A DNA stretch of 64,000 nt, taken from assembly GCA_042408595.1 (NCBI GenBank), contig JBHOQX010000104.1, positions 103,563-167,562 of the forward strand, written 5' to 3'. Position numbers and translations under genes: made by a program. The notes under the pieces are model-generated. The model saw only the letters and a program-made list of their open reading frames with translations. It had not been told where the DNA came from and did not search any database. The DNA is from JBHOQX01 sp042408595. GTDB lineage: Bacteria; Chloroflexota; Chloroflexia; Chloroflexales; Roseiflexaceae. Shown here piece by piece: positions 1 to 7,412 of the stretch (positions within the stretch are counted from its first letter, which is position 1; each line of letters opens with the position of its first letter).

Positions 1-141
1 TGGCGGTGCATGGGCCGGGGAGAAAGACGGATGACGGAGGATGGCCAATGGTGGCCCGTCCTCCGTCCATTGCGCCATGTTGACGGTCAGGGTTCGCAGG
101 AGTCGTCGGGCCGTTGTGGCGTCGGAGGTGGTCGGAGCGGC

Positions 142-1161
142 ATGACTGAACCTTCCAAGGGTGGCCGCCTGCCGCCGGAGCACATTGCCGCCGCGTTGGA
201 GGCCGCCCTGCTCGCGAAGCAGCGCGGCAATCGGGCCGGGGCGCGCACCATCCTGCGCGCGCTCGCCGCCCGCGCGCCGGATGCGACGCGCGCCTGGTTG
301 CTCCTGGCGACGGTGGCCGAGACACGCGACGAACAGCGCGCCTGCCTCGAACGCGTGCTCGAGATCGACCCGGAGAACCGACTAGCGCTCCGCGGGATGC
401 AGCGCTTCGCACCGGCCCCTCCACCGGTGGAAGCTACCCCGCCGCGCTGGCCGCTCTACGCCGTGATCGGCGCAGGGGCGCTGGCGCTGCTGCTGGCCGT
501 GCTCCTGATCCGGCCATGGGAAAGCGCGCCCCCATCGCAGCCCCGGCCCACGCCGGTGCAGGCCGCCGTCGGCGCCCCAACTGCCGCGCTGCCGACGATC
601 GTGCTCCCGACCGCCGCGCTGCCGACGATCGTGCTCCCGACTGTCGCCCCGCCATCGGCGACCGCCGCGCTGCCCACCCTGGAAGCGCCGTCGGCGACCG
701 CCGCCCCACCGGCCGCCACCGCGACACCCACGGCCCAGCCCACCCAGGCCACGCTCGCGCCGGGCGTCATCGAAACGGTCGGGCCGTGGAGCGCCACCCT
801 GCTGCGGCCGAACTTCGCATTGCCGCTCGATGGCAGCATCGGCCCGCTCCAGCCGCGGGGGCGCTTCGTGCTTGCGCTGGTGGCAGTGGAGAATCGCGGG
901 CCGGGGGCGGCCCGCATCCCGCCGGGGCTGTTCACGTTGGTGGATAGCGCCGGGAACCGTTACCAACCGCTGCCATCCGCCTCGACGATCTTCCTCAATA
1001 CCTATGGCCGCTCGCAGCACGGCGACCTGAGCATGGAAGAGGTGATCGGGCCTGAGGTAGGCAACGTCAGCGTACCGCTGATCTTCGACGTGCCGCTGGC
1101 GGCCCGTGGCCTGCAGCTGCGCGTCGGCGATGCCCCCTTGGGCTGGCCGGTGGGCCAGTAG
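142..1161 (+). CDS. TPR-like membrane-anchored protein of unknown function
   Basis: The 339-residue product has an N-terminal alpha-helical stretch (about residues 15-85) that reads like two TPR repeats, with the fragment ERVLEIDPENRLALRGM. A single membrane segment follows (about 103-123), then a Pro/Ala/Thr-rich linker containing a perfect 10-residue tandem repeat (AALPTIVLPT twice), then a C-terminal domain of about 120 residues that resembles the immunoglobulin-like DUF4352 fold. Expected topology is a cytoplasmic TPR and an external C-terminal domain. The start at 142 follows a GGAGGT about 12 bases upstream; an in-frame ATG at 10 would add a low-complexity extension. No specific function can be assigned. 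Confidence 0.7.
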   Translation: MTEPSKGGRLPPEHIAAALEAALLAKQRGNRAGARTILRALAARAPDATRAWLLLATVAETRDEQRACLERVLEIDPENRLALRGMQRFAPAPPPVEATPPRWPLYAVIGAGALALLLAVLLIRPWESAPPSQPRPTPVQAAVGAPTAALPTIVLPTAALPTIVLPTVAPPSATAALPTLEAPSATAAPPAATATPTAQPTQATLAPGVIETVGPWSATLLRPNFALPLDGSIGPLQPRGRFVLALVAVENRGPGAARIPPGLFTLVDSAGNRYQPLPSASTIFLNTYGRSQHGDLSMEEVIGPEVGNVSVPLIFDVPLAARGLQLRVGDAPLGWPVGQ

Positions 1162-1168
1162 CTCGCGC

Positions 1169-1366
1169 TTATTCTGCCGCCTCCGCGCGGCTATCGGCGG
1201 AGAGCAACGCGTCGAGTTGCTCGGCGATATAAGCGCTCACCTCGCTCTGGTCGTCCAGCCGCACGGTGTGGCGCCCCTCCGGCGCGATCAGCCGGCAGCG
1301 CCACGCGCCTGAGTCGCCGGCTTCCCGCCATACCTGTACTTCGATGCGTGTCATGCCTGTTCCCAT
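1169..1366 (-). CDS. small hypothetical protein, convergent with the TPR protein
   Basis: This is a 65-residue soluble protein; starting at the second ATG (1354) gives 61 residues. It contains the segment IEVQVWREAGDSG and ends in an acidic helix (SAYIAEQLDALLSADS). The stop lies 8 bases from the stop of the upstream convergent gene. The composition is protein-like and the reading frame tight, but I do not recognise the family. No strong ribosome-binding site is visible. Confidence 0.45.
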   Translation of the reverse strand: MGTGMTRIEVQVWREAGDSGAWRCRLIAPEGRHTVRLDDQSEVSAYIAEQLDALLSADSRAEAAE

Positions 1367-1451
1367 TATGCTCAGGTGGCATCCACTAGAGTGAATGCGG
1401 TTGGTGCGCCAAATATCAGCAGTTCGGGCGACGCCGCGCCCGGCTTCGGAG

Positions 1452-1457
1452 TATAAT
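1452..1457 (+). promoter_or_regulatory. -10 box (TATAAT) of the alpha/beta hydrolase gene
   Basis: A perfect TATAAT lies 5 bases before an in-frame ATG at 1463, so transcription would start at or next to that ATG. No convincing -35 box is visible. A ribosome-binding site favours the downstream ATG at 1499. Confidence 0.4.
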
Positions 1458-1498
1458 GACATATGCGTGGCGTGCCGCCGACCCGCCCGGAGCGCACC

Positions 1499-2344
1499 AT
1501 GACCGACCAAACCGCAACCGCCGCGCTGCAGCCGGCCGGGTCCCTGTGCGCGACGACCGGGATCCCGTATCTCGAGACAGGCGCGGGCGATCCGCCAGTG
1601 CTGCTGCTGCACGGCTGGGGCGCGTTCAAGGAGATCTGGTGGGGGACGTTGACCGCGCTCGCGCCCTGCCGTCGCGCCGTCGCGCCCGATATGCCCGGCC
1701 ACAACGGCGCGCCGCTGCAGCGTAGCGGCCGGCTGGAAAGTGTCGCCGAGCGTCTGCTGGCCTTCTGCGATGCGCGCGGCTTCGAACGGATCGTCCTGGT
1801 CGGCCACTCGATGGGCGGCAACATCGCCGCGCTGATGGCGCTACGCCGGCCCGCGTTGATCGACCGGCTGGCATTGGTCGATCCGGCGATCGATGTCGAG
1901 CGGATGCCGCCGTACAGCCGCATCTATCTCGCCGGCCCGCACGGCTGGGCGACACTGCGCACCGGGATGGCGCTCGTCCAGCGTCTGCGTCTGAGCGCCC
2001 TCGCGCGGCCCGAGGGATACCAGCGTGGGCTCGTCCGCTCCGTGCTGCGCCGCTGGGCCTACGCCGGCAAGGCCGACCCAGAGGCGCTTCACCTGCATCT
2101 GGGCAGTCTGTTCAGCAGCACGTTGCGCCGCCGCATCCACGAGATCGCCGTGCCAACGCTGGTGGTTAGCGGCCAGTTCGACGCGCTCGTGCCGACCGAG
2201 GTGACGCGTAAGACCGCGGCGCTGATCCCCGGCGCCGTGTTTACAATCATCCGTGGGGCGGCCCATAACCCGATGGACGAGCAGCCGGCAGCGTTCAACC
2301 AGGTGTTGCTGCGGTTCCTGGGGTGCGATGCCACGCACGGATGA
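1499..2344 (+). CDS. alpha/beta hydrolase
   Basis: This 281-residue alpha/beta-hydrolase-fold protein shows the oxyanion HGWG motif, the nucleophile elbow GHSMGG (Ser about residue 104), an acid in FDALVP and the C-terminal histidine in GAAHNP. Substrate cannot be read from the sequence; esterase or lactonase activity on a small molecule is typical. The chosen start has GGAG 6 bases upstream. The in-frame ATG at 1463 is the alternative and would fit a leaderless message from the TATAAT at 1452. A second alpha/beta hydrolase lies downstream and a third at 11494. Confidence 0.85.
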   Translation: MTDQTATAALQPAGSLCATTGIPYLETGAGDPPVLLLHGWGAFKEIWWGTLTALAPCRRAVAPDMPGHNGAPLQRSGRLESVAERLLAFCDARGFERIVLVGHSMGGNIAALMALRRPALIDRLALVDPAIDVERMPPYSRIYLAGPHGWATLRTGMALVQRLRLSALARPEGYQRGLVRSVLRRWAYAGKADPEALHLHLGSLFSSTLRRRIHEIAVPTLVVSGQFDALVPTEVTRKTAALIPGAVFTIIRGAAHNPMDEQPAAFNQVLLRFLGCDATHG

Positions 2345-2459
2345 GCGCCCGGCGCATGCTGTGCAGGGGGCGGGGGCCAGGGGTCAGGGCCAGAGGTCAG
2401 CCGGTTAGACAATCAGACGCTCTGCAACCTACATCTGCAAGTGCACCCTGGAGCGCACA

Positions 2460-3248
2460 GTGGACCTTCCGCGCCGCACAATCCGCATGGCCGGCAGCCG
2501 TCCCTTCCGCCTCAGCGTGATCGACGTGGGGCCGGATGACCCGGCCGCGCCGCCGGCCACCCTGGTGCTGATCCACGGCGCAGGTGGGTTCGCGCTCCAG
2601 TGGGCGCGGCAGATCGCGCACTTCCGCCGGCGTTTCCGGGTCATCGCGCCCGACCTGCGCGGCCATGGGCAGTCCGACGCACCGCGCTCGGCCTATACCC
2701 TCGAGGAGTTCCTCTGGGATCTGAGCCAGGTGCTCGACCGGCTGGAGATCGCCGCGCCGTTTGTGCTGGTGGCGCACTCCTTTGGCGGGCCGGTCGCCAT
2801 GACCTACGCCGCCGGCCAGCCGCAGCGTGTCGGGCGCCTGGTGCTGATCGCCAGCGGCCCGGAGATGCACCTGAACCCGGCGCTGGAGCTGACGATGCAG
2901 CTCCCGCTGCCGACGCGCCTGCTGGAGTTCGTGGCGCCCGTGATCTACCCGAAGCTGAACACCCCGCTGTTCGTCGTCCAGCGGATCATCGGCGGCACGC
3001 TCTTCCCGTGGCGCGGCTGGGAGATGCTGCCCCACATCCCCACGCCGACGCTGCTGGTGGGCGGCGCGGACGACGGCATCGTGCCGCCGACGACGCTCGA
3101 GCGGATGCGCGAGCGCATGCCCGACGCGCGTCTGCAGATCGTGCCACAGGCCGGCCACCTGGTACAGATCGAACAGCCGGCTGCGGTCAACCGCGCGATC
3201 GATCGTTTCCTGCGGGCCCCAGCCGAGGGAGGGACCGATGCAGCCTGA
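2460..3248 (+). CDS. alpha/beta hydrolase
   Basis: The 262-residue product has the fold's hallmarks in order: HGAGGF near residue 40, DLRGHGQS, the nucleophile elbow AHSFGG, an acid in GADDGIVPP and the catalytic histidine in AGHLVQIEQP. The GTG start has GGAG six bases upstream. Its last 11 bases overlap the next gene, so the two are probably translationally coupled. The arrangement DLRGHGQS is common in epoxide hydrolase, haloperoxidase and 3-oxoadipate enol-lactonase groups; the exact reaction is not resolvable. Confidence 0.85.
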   Translation: MDLPRRTIRMAGSRPFRLSVIDVGPDDPAAPPATLVLIHGAGGFALQWARQIAHFRRRFRVIAPDLRGHGQSDAPRSAYTLEEFLWDLSQVLDRLEIAAPFVLVAHSFGGPVAMTYAAGQPQRVGRLVLIASGPEMHLNPALELTMQLPLPTRLLEFVAPVIYPKLNTPLFVVQRIIGGTLFPWRGWEMLPHIPTPTLLVGGADDGIVPPTTLERMRERMPDARLQIVPQAGHLVQIEQPAAVNRAIDRFLRAPAEGGTDAA

Positions 3249-3675
3249 TCCACGCCTGCCCGACCTGCTCGCCCGGCTTCGCCCGGCCGTCCGGCCCGAG
3301 CGCTTCGCCTTTATTGGCCTGGACCACCGGGAGCGCCACCTGGCTCTGCGGCTGGCCGGCGGCGTCACTGCGCCGTTCGCCCAACTGACGATCGAGCCCG
3401 ATGTCGTCACGCTGCTGCTGCCGGAGTCGGAGTGGCGGCCGATCGCGCCGGCCTTCCCCCGCGCCCGCGTGCTGCGCCCGATGCGCGTCATCACCTTTGT
3501 CGAGGACCTGCCGGACGACCTCACCGGCTTTCTGGCGGCGATCACGGCGGCGCTGGCCGCGGCGAACGTGCCGCTGCTTGCGGTCTGCGGCTTCACCAAA
3601 GATCATGTCGTGGTGCGCGAACAGCACCTGGACGCGGCGCTGGCCGCCCTCGCCGGCCTGGCGTCGAACGGCTAG
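3238..3675 (+). CDS. ACT-domain protein (CASTOR/ACT_7-like)
   Basis: This 145-residue protein ends in a segment (VCGFTKDHVVVREQHLDAALAAL) that matches the signature of the second ACT repeat of ACT_7/CASTOR-type proteins, in which a conserved T-x-D-H/Y strand precedes an amphipathic helix. The N-terminal half would be the first ACT repeat. ACT domains usually bind amino acids. The gene overlaps the upstream hydrolase by 11 bases. The ligand is unknown. Confidence 0.65.
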   Translation: MQPDPRLPDLLARLRPAVRPERFAFIGLDHRERHLALRLAGGVTAPFAQLTIEPDVVTLLLPESEWRPIAPAFPRARVLRPMRVITFVEDLPDDLTGFLAAITAALAAANVPLLAVCGFTKDHVVVREQHLDAALAALAGLASNG

Positions 3676-3708
3676 CCGCGCCGGTACTATGGTGCGATGG
3701 GAACAAGA

Positions 3709-3717
3709 TGCTATAGT
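3709..3717 (+). promoter_or_regulatory. extended -10 promoter upstream of the histidine kinase
   Basis: TGCTATAGT fits the TGN-TANANT pattern seen repeatedly in this window. It lies about 120 bases before the histidine kinase start, leaving a leader that contains the TCGTACGAT repeats. Confidence 0.35.
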
Positions 3718-3762
3718 CGGCCGCCAGTGTGTTCCGTATACTCGGGATAAGGACGCCGGTCG

Positions 3763-3786
3763 TCGTACGATTGGACTTCGTACGAT
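3763..3786 (+). repeat. two direct copies of a palindromic 9-mer (possible operator)
   Basis: TCGTACGAT occurs at 3763-3771 and again at 3778-3786, separated by 6 bases. The core TCGTACGA is a perfect palindrome, so each copy could bind a dimer. The pair lies between a -10-like box and the histidine kinase gene, where a regulator site would be expected. No regulator can be named. Confidence 0.4.
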
Positions 3787-3834
3787 ATCGGGATGTAGCC
3801 ACGACCGCTGCACTTCTGGAAAGCGCGCACTACC

Positions 3835-5064
3835 ATGCCAGCCAAGACCGCGCTTAGCCCCGCGCCCACCACACTCCCTCCGCCCGTCCCCACCCCTCGC
3901 CAGGCCGGCAATGAGCGCGAACTGCTGCTAGCGCTGAACGACCTGATGCGCCGCCTGAGCACGCTGCGCGACCCCGAAGCGTTGCTGAGCGCCGCGCTCG
4001 ACGGGGTGATCGGCCTCTTCGGGGCGCACGGCGGCACCCTCATCGCGCTCGACGACGATGGCCAGGCGGCGCATTGCCTGATCGTTGGCGATGGGCCGGA
4101 CCCCGACTCGGCGCCCGTGCGGGCGGCGCTGCGCTCGCTGGCGGACGCGCGCCTGCATCACCCGTGGCGCGTGAATGGGCCGGATGGCGGCCTGCTCCTC
4201 GCGCCGATCATGGTGGCGGAGACCCCTGTAGCGCTGCTGGCGCTGACGCTCGAACACGGCGTCGCCACTGGCACCGAGGAGACGCTCGAGCTTGTGGCCG
4301 GCTCGCTCGCGGGCATCATCAGCGCGGTGTGCACGGTCGGGCGGCTGCATGCCTCGGTCAAGGCCCGACAGCGCGTGACGTTCCAGCTGGTCCACGACAT
4401 CCGCAGCCCGCTGATGGCGACCCACGCCGGGATCGAGATCGCCCGGCGGGCGCTGCAAGATACCGACCCCCACCCGTTTGTCCACGATGCGCTCAACTCG
4501 GCGCTCCGCAGCCTGCGCAGCGTGCTCGATCTGACCAACGATCTGCTGGATGTGGCCCGGCTGCAGTCGCATGTCCAGGCGCTGCACTACCAGGAGATCG
4601 ATCTAGAGGCGCTATTCGCAGATGTGGCAGCCCAGATGCACCCCCTGGCCGCCGAACGCGGGTTGCGGATCGAGCTCAGCGCGCCCCCGGCCATCACAGC
4701 AAGTGGCGATGCCCGGCTGTTGCGGCGGGTGCTGGTGAACCTGCTCAGCAACGCGCTGCGCTTCGCGCCGGCTGGCAGCGCGGTGGTGCTGCGGGCCGCG
4801 CCGGCGGCCGGTGGCGCCGTGTGCCTGGCGGTGGAAGATGCCGGGCCGGGCGTGGCCGCGGCGGACCGCGAGCGGATCTTCGCGCCCTTTGTGCAGGGCC
4901 AGGGCGAAGCGCACCGCGGCGCCGGCATGGGCCTGGCCTTCTGCCGGGAGGTCGCGAAGGCCCACGGCGGGCGCATCTGGGTCGAGGACCGCCCGGGCGG
5001 CGGCAGCATCTTCGCCATCGAGTTGCCCCCTGCGCCGGCCATCACGCCAGATAGGCGCCCCTGA
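3835..5064 (+). CDS. GAF-domain sensor histidine kinase
   Basis: The 409-residue product has a GAF-like sensor domain (about 40-165), a dimerisation/phosphoacceptor domain with the H-box VHDIRSPL (His 187), and a C-terminal ATPase domain with N-box NLLSNALRF, G1 VEDAGPGV, F-box IFAPF and G2 GAGMGLAF. No membrane segment is present, so it is a cytoplasmic sensor. No response-regulator gene is adjacent; the nearest is the OmpR-type regulator at 17654-18334. The ATG start has a weak purine stretch upstream. Confidence 0.93.
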   Translation: MPAKTALSPAPTTLPPPVPTPRQAGNERELLLALNDLMRRLSTLRDPEALLSAALDGVIGLFGAHGGTLIALDDDGQAAHCLIVGDGPDPDSAPVRAALRSLADARLHHPWRVNGPDGGLLLAPIMVAETPVALLALTLEHGVATGTEETLELVAGSLAGIISAVCTVGRLHASVKARQRVTFQLVHDIRSPLMATHAGIEIARRALQDTDPHPFVHDALNSALRSLRSVLDLTNDLLDVARLQSHVQALHYQEIDLEALFADVAAQMHPLAAERGLRIELSAPPAITASGDARLLRRVLVNLLSNALRFAPAGSAVVLRAAPAAGGAVCLAVEDAGPGVAAADRERIFAPFVQGQGEAHRGAGMGLAFCREVAKAHGGRIWVEDRPGGGSIFAIELPPAPAITPDRRP

Positions 5065-5084
5065 GCTGCTGCCCCGCTCCCCGT

Positions 5085-5113
5085 TTGCCTCCACCCCCGT
5101 TCCCGGCTACAAT
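5085..5113 (+). promoter_or_regulatory. sigma-70-type promoter of pth
   Basis: TTGCCT (5085-5090) and TACAAT (5108-5113) are separated by exactly 17 bases, just after the histidine kinase stop. TTGCC(A/T) recurs as the -35 box before lepA and before the FHA kinase-like gene. Confidence 0.7.
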
Positions 5114-5151
5114 CCGCCGTGCAGCGTTGTGCGCAGAATGGGAGGCGCCCC

Positions 5152-5736
5152 GTGTTGCTGGTGGTCGGATTGGGGAATCCGGGCGAGGAATACGCCAAGA
5201 CGCGCCATAACCTGGGGTTTCAGGTAGTGAACCTGCTGGCCCGGCGGCACGGCCTGGAGTGGAGCGACAAACGGGCCAAAGCACGGCTCGCCGCCGGGCA
5301 GATCGGCGGGCAGCGCGTCGTGCTCGCCAAACCCTTCACCTACATGAATGACAGCGGCCAGGCGGTAGCGGGCTTGCGGCAGTGGTACAAGCTCGATCCG
5401 GCCAGCGAGTTGCTGGTGATCTACGATGAGCTCGATCTGCCGTTCGGCGCGCTGCGCCTGCGGATGCGCGGCAGCGCCGGCACGCATAACGGAATGCGAT
5501 CGATCGTGCGGCTGCTGGGGACCGAGGAGTTTCCGCGGTTGCGGATCGGCATCGGCGCGGGGCCGCCGGGGCGCGATGCGGCGCGCTATGTGCTAAGCCG
5601 ATTCACGCCGGAGGAAGAGCAGGCGCTGCCGGGCATCCTGGAGCGCGCCGCCGACGCTGTCGAACTGGTCGCGCGGGAGGGGTTCGTCGCTGCCATGAAC
5701 CGGGTGAATGCGCCCGCGCCGAAGCCCGCGGAATAG
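5152..5736 (+). CDS. pth: peptidyl-tRNA hydrolase
   Basis: This cytoplasmic enzyme cleaves the ester bond of peptidyl-tRNA dropped from ribosomes. The 194-residue product has the family motifs: GLGNPGEEY at the N-terminus with the catalytic His in KTRHNLGF, KPFTYMNDSG, YDELDLPFG and SAGTHNGMRSI. The GTG at 5152 is chosen because GGGAGG lies 6 bases upstream and the protein then begins directly with the first beta strand. A GTG at 5119 sits 5 bases after the -10 box and could give a leaderless, 11-residue-longer form. Confidence 0.96.
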   Translation: MLLVVGLGNPGEEYAKTRHNLGFQVVNLLARRHGLEWSDKRAKARLAAGQIGGQRVVLAKPFTYMNDSGQAVAGLRQWYKLDPASELLVIYDELDLPFGALRLRMRGSAGTHNGMRSIVRLLGTEEFPRLRIGIGAGPPGRDAARYVLSRFTPEEEQALPGILERAADAVELVAREGFVAAMNRVNAPAPKPAE

Positions 5737-5756
5737 CGGGCTCGCCACGAAGCGCA

Positions 5757-5797
5757 AAGACACGAAGGTTGTGAACGCCGCACAACCTTCGTGTCTT
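5757..5797 (+). terminator. 17-bp perfect inverted repeat between convergent genes
   Basis: Arms at 5757-5773 and 5781-5797 (AAGACACGAAGGTTGTG and its complement) are perfectly complementary around a 7-base loop. They lie between the pth stop and the stop of the minus-strand gene at 5816. There is no clean U-tract on the plus strand, so this may be a bidirectional terminator or a dispersed palindromic repeat; the sequence style (CACGAAG) suggests the latter. Confidence 0.5.
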
Positions 5798-5815
5798 CGT
5801 GTTTTCGGCTATCGA

Positions 5816-6262
5816 TCAGGATGCGGGATGGCGGGTGAACTCGCGGCGGAGCGCGAAGAGGCTGCCGGCGGCGCGGTGGGCGTTGCGCCGGAGCATCTCG
5901 TAGCCCTCGCCTGGATCGACGAACTGGCCGGACGAGACCATATCCGCTACCAGCACCAGCACGGTGAGCGACTGCGATAGCTCGGTGGCGGCGGGGCTGG
6001 CGGCCGCGCCGAGCTCGCGCAGGCGGTGCATGGCGGCCTCGGTCTGGCGGGCGTGCGGCTGAAGCCAGACCCGCAGCGCCCGGTCCGCCGCGCCGGCGGG
6101 CAGCCCGGCGGCCAGGCTCATCGTGCTGCTGAAAACGGCCAGCGACTCGGCGATCTGCTGGATCGCCTGACGGATCTCGGCCTGCACATCCCGCGCCGGC
6201 AGCGGGGCCTGCGTGTGGATAGCGGGCGGGAGGCTGGCATCGTGCATCAGCTGATTCATCAT
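5816..6262 (-). CDS. hypothetical helical protein
   Basis: This 148-residue protein is almost entirely alpha-helical by composition, with long Ala/Leu-rich amphipathic stretches (ALRVWLQPHARQTEAAM, SQSLTVLVLVADMVSSG). No signal peptide or clear membrane span is visible. The start is one of two consecutive ATGs (6262 or 6259) after GAGGG. It could be a four-helix-bundle or Hpt-like protein, but no catalytic motif is recognised. Confidence 0.6.
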   Translation of the reverse strand: MMNQLMHDASLPPAIHTQAPLPARDVQAEIRQAIQQIAESLAVFSSTMSLAAGLPAGAADRALRVWLQPHARQTEAAMHRLRELGAAASPAATELSQSLTVLVLVADMVSSGQFVDPGEGYEMLRRNAHRAAGSLFALRREFTRHPAS

Positions 6263-6404
6263 ACAACCCTCGTCTCTGCCCGCGATGGCGCCACCGCGGC
6301 GGGCCGGGCGGTCGCGAGCAACCGGATGATACCGTTTTTTACTTCTCCTGGCAACACGCCGATGGTCCTATCTCAGAATGGTACATGGAGCGGAGCGGCC
6401 GCTC

Positions 6405-6413
6405 TGGTATAAT
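6405..6413 (+). promoter_or_regulatory. extended -10 promoter of the EamA transporter
   Basis: TGGTATAAT is a perfect extended -10 element. It lies 39 bases before the GTG start at 6453, and no -35 match is visible at 17 bases. Confidence 0.6.
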
Positions 6414-6452
6414 GCCCGCCGCATATCCTGCCGTTCGGAGGAGGGCTGTCGC

Positions 6453-7310
6453 GTGTCGCTGGGGGCGCTTGCGCTGCTGCTTGCCGCGGCCGCGTTGCAC
6501 ACCGGCTGGAACCTGCTCGTCAAGCGGGCCAGGGAGAAACAGATGTTTACCTGGTGGGCGATGTCCGCCGGCGCCCTGTGCTGCGCGCCGCTGCTGCTGG
6601 TGGGCGAGGCGCTGCCGGCGCGCGCGTGGCCGTACCTGCTGGCGAGCGGACTGGTGCAGGCGCTCTACGCGCTGCTGCTGGCCCGCGCATACGAGCGCGC
6701 CGACTTCTCGCTGGTCTATCCGGTCGCGCGTGGCGCGGCGCCGGCGTTCCTGGCGCTCTGGGCGGCGCTGTTCCTGGGCGAGCGGCCCGACCTGCCCGGA
6801 CTGGCCGGGCTGGCGGTGCTCGTCGGCGGCCTGGTGCTGATCGGCGCGGGGGCATGGTGGGCAGGACGGCGTGCGGCGTCGGTCGGGCTGAACGGGCTTG
6901 GAGCGGCGCTCGGCGTCGCCTGTTTCATCTCGATGTATTCGATCATCGACGGCATGGCGGTGCGGAGCGCGCCGGCGGTCCCGTACACCGTGCTGGTCAT
7001 CGCGATGAGCGCGCTGTTCATGGGGCCGGTGGTGATCGTGCGGCACGGCGGGCCGGCGCTGGTGGCCGAGTTGCGGGCGAACCTCTGGCCGATCCTGCTC
7101 GTCGGCGTGTTGACGATTGTCACCTACATGCTGGTGTTGCGAGCCTACGCGGTCGCGCCGGTTAGCTATGCCGGAGCGATCCGCGAAGTCAGCGTCGTCT
7201 TCGCGGCGCTCATCGGCTGGCGCTGGCTCGGCGAGGGGTTCGGCCTGCCGCGTGTCCTGGGCGCGTGCCTGATCTTCGCCGGGATCCTCGTGCTGGCCGT
7301 GGCCGGGTGA
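6453..7310 (+). CDS. EamA/DMT-family transporter
   Basis: The 285-residue product has ten predicted hydrophobic segments arranged as two five-helix repeats, as in the drug/metabolite transporter superfamily. Each half contains the E/R...YPVARG or SYAGAIREVS signature at the end of its third or fourth helix, followed by the conserved G-E motif (FLGERPDL; WLGEGFGL). The GTG start at 6453 has GGAGGAGGG seven bases upstream. Substrate is unknown; the family exports amino acids, sugars or metabolites. Confidence 0.88.
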   Translation: MSLGALALLLAAAALHTGWNLLVKRAREKQMFTWWAMSAGALCCAPLLLVGEALPARAWPYLLASGLVQALYALLLARAYERADFSLVYPVARGAAPAFLALWAALFLGERPDLPGLAGLAVLVGGLVLIGAGAWWAGRRAASVGLNGLGAALGVACFISMYSIIDGMAVRSAPAVPYTVLVIAMSALFMGPVVIVRHGGPALVAELRANLWPILLVGVLTIVTYMLVLRAYAVAPVSYAGAIREVSVVFAALIGWRWLGEGFGLPRVLGACLIFAGILVLAVAG

Positions 7311-7412
7311 GCGCCGGTTGACGCGCTGACAGGGTGAGCGGGTGACAGGGTAATGGGGCGGATGGCAAGGGCGCCAGGCCTCCAGCCTCCAAATGCCTGC
7401 TCCGGAGCGAAT

